In this document: positions 59,518-64,000 of the stretch, piece after piece
How positions within the stretch are numbered: position 1 is the stretch's first letter
How the letters are laid out: every line of letters begins with the position of its first letter
Assembly (NCBI GenBank): GCA_021372295.1
Contig: JAJFUS010000019.1
Span: forward strand, 1-64,000
Direction: 5' to 3'
DNA: 64,000 bases
Source: a bacterium
GTDB lineage: Bacteria; Armatimonadota; UBA5829
Notes under the pieces: model-generated
What the model was told of the DNA's origin: nothing
The model's input: the letters and a program-made list of their open reading frames with translations, nothing else
Databases searched by the model: none
Position numbers and translations under genes: made by a program

Positions 59518-60515
59518 TTCGTCTTGAGACATCAACAACCAAAAAGCAAAGCTTCTGGTCGGCATGTGAAACGCTTGTCGGGCCCGCGGCGGTAGAGTAT
59601 GAGTGGAAGCGTCTCGCAGGCGAAGATTTCGAGGCTGCAAAAGTCTTTCTACAACCGATGCAGAATGCAGCGACACGCTGTCCTTGTATGCGACCTTGCG
59701 CCTGCGGATGCAACCATCGCGTCATCATCCACGGCGAGAACGATATTGAGGCGGTCTGCGACTGCACCCCATTGGCGTGCGAGTCATTTCATCTGACGAA
59801 GTCCGACATCATACTCTACGAACTGAACCGCGCGGCCCTTTGCGCCGCCATCATCGATGCTCTGTCGCTGGAACCATCTGACATCGATTATCCCGATGCG
59901 CACGAAATTACCCAGGTCGGCTTTTATCGACCAAAATCCGGCGCGAAGTTTCCCGTATTTCTGGCAATATTTACCGAACCTGAAGATTACCGCAGCGCCG
60001 TTTCCATACTTGCGGCAAGGAATTCGGACCCGTTTATTGTCATAGTGCCCACCGGCAATCTGCTGCCGCCGGATGTCCATGAAACACTGAGTATGAAAAA
60101 GGCTGACGTCTTCACTTTATCGGATATGTTGGCAGTAGACGATAGCGGGCAGATGTCTGCGGCCTCATGCTGCAAGGCTATGCTCACCCGTTTTCGAGTG
60201 CGGGCTCTCGATATGGACAAGTCCAATATCCTGTCTTTGAACGGTGTGTTCTTCTACTCACCGGATTTCCGCTGTGTGCTGCTCAATGACCGGGAATTCA
60301 CTCTCACTCCAAGCCAGGCTCATGTGATCCAGATCCTGTGCGAAGCATATCGCAATGGCACTCCCGATATAAGCAAGGATTACATCATGGTGGAGATTGG
60401 TTCCTCCAGCGACAGACTCAGGGACATCTTCAACAAAGACAACGACGTATTCTACTGCCTCATACGGCTGGGCAATAAGCGCGGCACATACCGGCTGAAT
60501 ATAGACCCTGAATGA
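59514..60515 (+). CDS. Cys-rich protein with C-terminal winged-helix-like part, 333 aa
   Basis: GGAGG lies 7 nt before the ATG. The N-terminal 90 residues carry a dense Cys/His set (CPCMRPCACGCNHRVIIHGE, CDCTPLACESFHL), probably a zinc module. The middle is a mixed alpha/beta domain with FPVFLAIFTEPEDYRSAVSI. The C-terminus (REFTLTPSQAHVIQILCEAY, then RGTYRLNID) fits a winged helix. I believe similar genes occur in planctomycete and other environmental phages, but the function is unknown. A DNA-binding activator role is plausible. Confidence 0.65.
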   Translation: MIRLETSTTKKQSFWSACETLVGPAAVEYEWKRLAGEDFEAAKVFLQPMQNAATRCPCMRPCACGCNHRVIIHGENDIEAVCDCTPLACESFHLTKSDIILYELNRAALCAAIIDALSLEPSDIDYPDAHEITQVGFYRPKSGAKFPVFLAIFTEPEDYRSAVSILAARNSDPFIVIVPTGNLLPPDVHETLSMKKADVFTLSDMLAVDDSGQMSAASCCKAMLTRFRVRALDMDKSNILSLNGVFFYSPDFRCVLLNDREFTLTPSQAHVIQILCEAYRNGTPDISKDYIMVEIGSSSDRLRDIFNKDNDVFYCLIRLGNKRGTYRLNIDPE

Positions 60516-60627
60516 TTACCCGGTAAAAATATCTGTGCGTGCACCGGATGTTACCACATAAGTTACCACCTTTGTGCCCCCTCGTCATGGTATCCCTCAA
60601 GTAGAACCAGATGCAAAGGAGGTCCAT

Positions 60628-60966
60628 ATGAACCCGGCAAAATTACGGATACAACTTTCGCACTCTGAGCAATTCCTGCTCCAGCTGATGAAGGAATTGC
60701 GCTATGGCAAGATTGAGGGCCTTGCAATTTGTGATGGTGAGCCGGTTATAGAACCGACCACAAAGGTGCTTCGCGACGTGAAGCTGTTTTCAGATCCCGA
60801 AAAGACGCTTATCATCCCCGACCGTGACTATCGCGACAAAGTGCAGGTGACGGAAATGTTGCGTCAGTTTCACAGGTTGCACTACGGCATCGTGGAAACG
60901 CTGGAAGTCCACAACGGCCTGCCGTTTAGGATGCAGATCGTGCAGATGATTCGGGCTGTAGTCTGA
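60628..60966 (+). CDS. Small conserved protein of unknown function, 112 aa
   Basis: A strong AAAGGAGG lies 7 nt before the ATG at 60628. Sequence: LSHSEQFLLQLMKELRYGKI, then EGLAICDGEPVIEPTTKVLR and QFHRLHYGIVETLEVHNGLP. The two halves share the pattern 'Y-G-x-I-E-x-L-x-x-x-x-G-x-P', suggesting an internal duplication. It may be a small DNA- or RNA-binding regulator. The upstream 112-bp gap holds nothing clear. Confidence 0.6.
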   Translation: MNPAKLRIQLSHSEQFLLQLMKELRYGKIEGLAICDGEPVIEPTTKVLRDVKLFSDPEKTLIIPDRDYRDKVQVTEMLRQFHRLHYGIVETLEVHNGLPFRMQIVQMIRAVV

Positions 60967-61044
60967 GCCGGTCGAAGCGCCACAACTGAATACCCGGTAG
61001 TTTCACACCAAATCAAATGACTGACCGTGAGGCGGAGGTCATTG

Positions 61045-61102
61045 TGGGTGTCGCTTTAATCCGCGACATCGCAATGCCTTCGCCTTTTTTATGCGACACC
61101 CA
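61045..61102 (+). other. Leader stem-loop before the sigma factor gene
   Basis: TGGGTGTCGC (61045-61054) and GCGACACCCA (61093-61102) form a perfect 10-bp stem with a 38-nt loop that contains CGCGACATCGC. It lies 34 bp upstream of the sigma start. It may attenuate or bind a protein. Confidence 0.45.
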
Positions 61103-61135
61103 TGGTGGCCTCTTCGCGAAATCGAGGAGGACAAA

Positions 61136-61720
61136 ATGGGTAACGACAACGATTTTAAGTATTTCGACTACGCAAACTATCTCATCAGCTACAGGGTCGG
61201 ACGGATTGCCGGTTTACTTGGCCTTTCGTCCGACGACAAAGAGGATTTGGAGCACGAACTGATGGCGCATCTTCTGGAGTTTTGGCCCCAGTTCGACGCC
61301 AGGCGCGGCGCGGTGAAGACGTTCATAAACTGCGTCATAGACACCCGTATACGCCAAATTCTTGAGAGCAGGAGGACGAGAAAGTGGGGATTCGGCAAGC
61401 AAACAGTATCGCTTGAGGAAAGAGTCGATGACGAAAGCGGACACCCCATCATGCGCGGTGACACCATTGACGGCGAAGAGTATATGCTCCGCATTGGCAG
61501 GCTTCGACGTCCGGTTCTAGATGAGTGTGATCTGCGCATGGATTTAGAGCGCATCATCTCCCAGCTTTCGCCTGAACTCAGAGACATCTGCGAGCGCCTG
61601 CAGAGGCAGAGTGTGGTCGAGATATCTAAAGAGACCAGCATGCCACGGCACAGGCTGTATGTATCCATACGCAAGCTCCGGCGCATTTTCGAAGAAGCTG
61701 GGCTGGACGATTGCCTGTAA
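61136..61720 (+). CDS. Phage-encoded sigma-70-like factor (ECF-sized)
   Basis: The product has 194 residues; AGGAGG lies 7 nt before the ATG at 61136. Region 2 lies at about residues 15-80: LGLSSDDKEDLEHELMAHLL, EFWPQFDARRGAVKTFINCV, then IDTRIRQILESRRTRKW. A linker leads to a region 4-like helix-turn-helix (LSPELRDICERLQRQSVVEI, then SKETSMPRHRLYVSIRKLRR). It ends the regulatory operon, and the next base pairs hold late promoter copy 5. It probably directs host RNA polymerase to the five-copy promoter. Confidence 0.85.
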   Translation: MGNDNDFKYFDYANYLISYRVGRIAGLLGLSSDDKEDLEHELMAHLLEFWPQFDARRGAVKTFINCVIDTRIRQILESRRTRKWGFGKQTVSLEERVDDESGHPIMRGDTIDGEEYMLRIGRLRRPVLDECDLRMDLERIISQLSPELRDICERLQRQSVVEISKETSMPRHRLYVSIRKLRRIFEEAGLDDCL

Positions 61721-61721
61721 A

Positions 61722-61762
61722 AAAATCCCAACAAATTGGTGTTGTGTCCGATATATATAAAC
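61722..61762 (+). promoter_or_regulatory. Phage late-type promoter, copy 5
   Basis: Plus-strand sense: TCCCA (61726-61730), 16 nt, TCCGATA (61747-61753), TATATA. It starts two bases after the sigma factor stop and faces the endolysin and integrase genes. It is the only plus-strand copy. Confidence 0.75.
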
Positions 61763-61811
61763 CTGAGGCCAAAACGGCACATAAGCTTTTGACAACAGGA
61801 GGAAAAGGAGC

Positions 61812-62009
61812 ATGAAGACTATTACGGAACGCAAATCTGTTACCACGTCCCAGCGGATACTCGAGGCCGCTGGAATCCTTGCGGTGGGGGTGCTGCGGGC
61901 GCGTCGTCGAAAGACGGATACCCGTTCGTCCCCTGAAAAAACCCTTGACTTTTCCCCGATTTCGAGCATCAATCTAAATATACCGAGCGTGCATGGAGGC
62001 CAAATATGA
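61812..62009 (+). CDS. Small basic protein, 65 aa
   Basis: A strong AGGAGGAAAAGGAG site precedes the ATG. Sequence: MKTITERKSVTTSQRILEAA, then GILAVGVLRARRRKTDTRSS. The second half overlaps a promoter-like element (61945-61978) and may be less constrained. It ends overlapping the endolysin start. It could be a leader or a lysis regulator. Confidence 0.45.
   Translation: MKTITERKSVTTSQRILEAAGILAVGVLRARRRKTDTRSSPEKTLDFSPISSINLNIPSVHGGQI
61945..61980 (+). promoter_or_regulatory. Promoter/operator element shared with the recombinase pair, copy 2
   Basis: TTGACT (61945-61950), TTTCCCCGATTTCGAGC, ATCAATCTAAATA. It differs from the element at 40308 at only a few positions, including within the spacer. 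It lies inside the 65-aa ORF, 61 bp before the endolysin start. Confidence 0.55.
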
Positions 62010-62413
62010 GCGCCTCACGCGTCGGTCTAGACCCTGAATTCGCGGCAAAGCTTGCGCTGTTCGAAAAAAAGCTGTTGGCAAACGGCATAAAGGTGATCCT
62101 GACCGATGGCTACAGGTCAATCGAGCAACAGGACGCCCTCTATGCCAAAGGACGCACCAAGCCCGGCAAGATCGTGACGAACGCGCGGGGCGGCTTCAGT
62201 TGGCACAACTTCGGGAATGCCGCCGATTACGCATTTGTCGTAAACGGCAAAGTCACCTGGGATGGCCCCTGGGCGACATTCGGCAAGATTGCCCGTCAGT
62301 GTGGGCTTGAGTGGGGCGGCACGTTCAAAAGCATAATAGACAGACCGCATGTGCAGTGGACTCGGGGCAAGACCCTCGCGCAGATGCGACAAGCTGCCGC
62401 CAACAAGAAGTGA
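62006..62413 (+). CDS. Endolysin: M15-type L,D-endopeptidase
   Basis: The product has 135 residues; GGAGG lies 6 nt before the ATG. VILTDGYRSIEQQDALYAKG, then GGFSWHNFGNAADYAFVVNG (zinc His and Asp) and GLEWGGTFKSIIDRPHVQW (catalytic Glu, third zinc ligand His). It is the catalytic domain of the Ply500/CwlK-type peptidoglycan endopeptidases with no wall-binding domain and no signal peptide. It needs a holin for release; none is adjacent. Confidence 0.92.
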   Translation: MSASRVGLDPEFAAKLALFEKKLLANGIKVILTDGYRSIEQQDALYAKGRTKPGKIVTNARGGFSWHNFGNAADYAFVVNGKVTWDGPWATFGKIARQCGLEWGGTFKSIIDRPHVQWTRGKTLAQMRQAAANKK

Positions 62414-62925
62414 ACACTGGCAACTACAACTTGAAGGACGTGAAATTGAAAGACTCTGTTCTAAAGCAGATCGCGGATCTGCAAAGCTTATCCTACAACG
62501 AATTGAAGGAACGATGGGCGGTGCTCTACGGGGATGCACCGCCCGCCTACAACAGGACGTTTATCATCAAACGACTGGCATACCGAATCCAGGAACTCGC
62601 GTACGGTGGTCTTTCGAAAAATGCCAAGGCTATGATGCGTGATGTGCTTGATGCCAATGGCTTCAATGAGAAAGCCAGCGATGGTGGAAAAAGGCGCAGG
62701 GAGCGGAAGCAAAAAGAGGGAATGCCTGTCGCCGGAACCCGACTGACTCGCGAATGGAACGGCAAGCGCTGCGAAGTAATAGTTGTGTCCGACGGCTTCG
62801 AGTTCGAAGGGCGCCCATACAAATCGCTGTCGGCAATAACTAGGGCTATCACAGGTACTAACTGGAATGGGCCTGCATTCTTCGGTCTCAGAAACAACAA
62901 GGTGAAAGGAAGTAAAGTCGGATGA
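62410..62925 (+). CDS. DUF2924 protein
   Basis: The product has 171 residues from a GTG overlapping the endolysin stop. LQSLSYNELKERWAVLYGDA, PPAYNRTFIIKRLAYRIQEL and AGTRLTREWNGKRCEVIVVS, then FEFEGRPYKSLSAITRAITG, match DUF2924, a family almost always encoded next to a serine recombinase. The C-terminal part resembles a small chromatin-like DNA-binding fold. It probably assists or directs the integrase. It overlaps the integrase start by ATGA. Confidence 0.85.
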   Translation: MNTGNYNLKDVKLKDSVLKQIADLQSLSYNELKERWAVLYGDAPPAYNRTFIIKRLAYRIQELAYGGLSKNAKAMMRDVLDANGFNEKASDGGKRRRERKQKEGMPVAGTRLTREWNGKRCEVIVVSDGFEFEGRPYKSLSAITRAITGTNWNGPAFFGLRNNKVKGSKVG

Positions 62926-64000
62926 GCATCAATTCTCAGACACTGTCGCACACAAGAGTACGCTGCGCGATCTATACCCGCAAAAGCACCGAAGAAGGCC
63001 TCGATATGGAATACAATTCACTCGATGCTCAGCGCGAAGCGGCGGAAGCATACATTGCAAGCCAGCGGCACGAAGGCTGGGTGGCACTGTCTGAACTCTA
63101 TGACGACGGCGGTTTTACCGGTGGCAATATGGAGCGGCCTGCGCTGCACAGACTCATACAGGACATCGAGGCGGGACGGGTCGACATGGTAGTCTGCTAC
63201 AAAGTGGACAGGCTCTCCCGTTCGCTCCTCGATTTTGCGAGGCTTATCGAGGTATTTGACCGAAACAATGTATCGTTCGTCAGTGTTACCCAACAGTTTA
63301 ATACGACGACCTCCATGGGCCGACTCATCCTCAACATTTTGTTGAGTTTCGCGCAATTTGAGCGCGAGATGATAAGTGATAGAGTCCGAGACAAGATAGC
63401 TGGAGCCAAACGCAAGGGCAAGTTCTGTGGTGGGTCACTGCCGCTCGGCTACGATGTTGACTCACAGACCCACAAGCTGATTGTGAACTCTGCTGAAGCG
63501 GAAACTGTGCGTCATATCTTCAAACGATATTCCGAACTCGGTTCCGGCCTATCCGTCGCCAGAGAACTTAACGCACGCGGCATAACTCGTAAATCCTGGA
63601 CGACTAAGAAAGGCATCACCAGACCCGGAAAGCCTTGGAACGGAACCTACATATATAACGTGCTGAACAATCGCATTTACCTCGGAGAAACTAAACACAA
63701 AGACAAAACGTATCCCGGTGAACATGATGCGATAGTATCAAAACCACTGTGGGACAAGGTGCATGCAATTATAGAGCACAACCCGGAAAACGGCAGGCGC
63801 AAACATGACGCCGCCCCAGCGCTGCTCAAAGGAATCGTTCGATGTGGTCACTGTGGCTATGCCATGTATAACACCTACACCAAACGCCATGGGAAAGTTT
63901 ACCGCTACTATGTGTGTGTCAAAGCCGCCAAAAGCGGTTACGATTCTTGTCCGGTGAAAAGTGTCGCAGCGGGGGAAATTGAGCAGGCAGTAATCGGCCA
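62922..64000 (+). CDS. Large serine recombinase (phage integrase), partial
   Basis: The visible 359 codons run off the right edge. Resolvase domain: RCAIYTRKSTEEGLDMEYNS (catalytic Ser in the RKSTEEG stretch), VVCYKVDRLSRSLLDFARLI, then ILLSFAQFEREMISDRVRDK. The recombinase domain (LPLGYDVDSQTHKLIVNSAE) and a zinc ribbon (IVRCGHCGYAMYN and a later Cys) follow. It should integrate and excise the prophage. The attachment site is expected just beyond the gene. Confidence 0.92.
   Translation, partial: MSINSQTLSHTRVRCAIYTRKSTEEGLDMEYNSLDAQREAAEAYIASQRHEGWVALSELYDDGGFTGGNMERPALHRLIQDIEAGRVDMVVCYKVDRLSRSLLDFARLIEVFDRNNVSFVSVTQQFNTTTSMGRLILNILLSFAQFEREMISDRVRDKIAGAKRKGKFCGGSLPLGYDVDSQTHKLIVNSAEAETVRHIFKRYSELGSGLSVARELNARGITRKSWTTKKGITRPGKPWNGTYIYNVLNNRIYLGETKHKDKTYPGEHDAIVSKPLWDKVHAIIEHNPENGRRKHDAAPALLKGIVRCGHCGYAMYNTYTKRHGKVYRYYVCVKAAKSGYDSCPVKSVAAGEIEQAVIG

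Larger units (their letters stand above)
3422..64000. mobile_element. Contractile-tailed prophage, right end outside window
   Basis: A complete set of terminase, portal, capsid, sheath, tube, tape-measure and baseplate genes lies with a replication operon, an endolysin and a serine integrase. The left boundary is placed at the end of the fibre gene (3422), but it could lie further left if the HTH and nuclease genes belong to the phage. The right boundary lies beyond the integrase cut off at 64000. Attachment sites were not identified; serine integrases use very short cores that cannot be seen without both ends. No obvious decay is seen in the structural genes, so the element may be functional. 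Confidence 0.9.

Noticed and set aside
61017..61262. 81-aa plus-strand ORF before and over the sigma gene
   Set aside because: It overlaps the sigma gene start in another frame and has no ribosome-binding site or recognisable domain; the hairpin is the more likely signal here.

Overview
This window is mostly one contractile-tailed (myovirus-type) prophage of about 60 kb, running from about position 3,422 past the right edge, where a serine integrase gene is cut off. About 3.4 kb to its left looks like host or prophage-edge DNA: a secreted protein, two HTH regulators and two secreted or anchored proteins that share an Ada-type zinc motif. Base composition is roughly 50-53% GC, and lower in several accessory genes. 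The host phylum cannot be fixed from sequence alone; the gene style suggests a deep-branching environmental bacterium (my weak impression is Armatimonadota-like).

Minus-strand structural genes fill 3.4-43.2 kb. Reading in their own direction they are: a hypothetical gene, terS, terL, portal, a giant MuF-type head protein, two small ORFs, a prohead protease/scaffold fused to two adenine methyltransferases, decoration-like protein, major capsid protein, head-tail connectors, tail sheath, tail tube, tail chaperone with a -1 frameshift signal, tape measure, hub and spike proteins, PAAR tip, gp25, baseplate J, protein I and fibre. Plus-strand 'moron' genes sit at the seams: a nucleotidyl-cyclase-like gene, a dGTPase-like HD hydrolase, an HTH gene with a DUF6236-like gene, and a pair of tyrosine recombinases next to a dif-like site.

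43.2-44.3 kb is a non-coding region of direct and inverted repeats, a candidate replication origin. 44.3-49.4 kb is a five-gene plus-strand cassette (unknown, HEPN, AlbA_2/Schlafen-like, unknown, RelA/SpoT-like) that reads like an undescribed defence or abortive-infection module. 49.4-58.0 kb is the minus-strand replication and recombination operon (primase-helicase, RecD2, ERCC4 nuclease, DUF669 protein, Sak4-like ATPase, PD-(D/E)XK nuclease). 58.3-61.7 kb is a plus-strand regulatory operon ending in a sigma-like factor. 61.8-64 kb carries an endolysin, a DUF2924 protein and the integrase.

The best candidates for something new are: (1) a five-copy promoter with fixed geometry, TTCCA or TCCCA, then 16 nt, then TCCGATA, placed before the late operons and probably read by the phage sigma factor; (2) the 1,271-residue fusion of two D12-class methyltransferases with the capsid maturation protease and scaffold; (3) the 1,532-residue MuF protein with a HipA-like kinase domain; and (4) the five-gene HEPN/AlbA/RelA cassette. 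Items 2 and 3 suggest that this phage builds enzymes into its capsid for delivery with its DNA.
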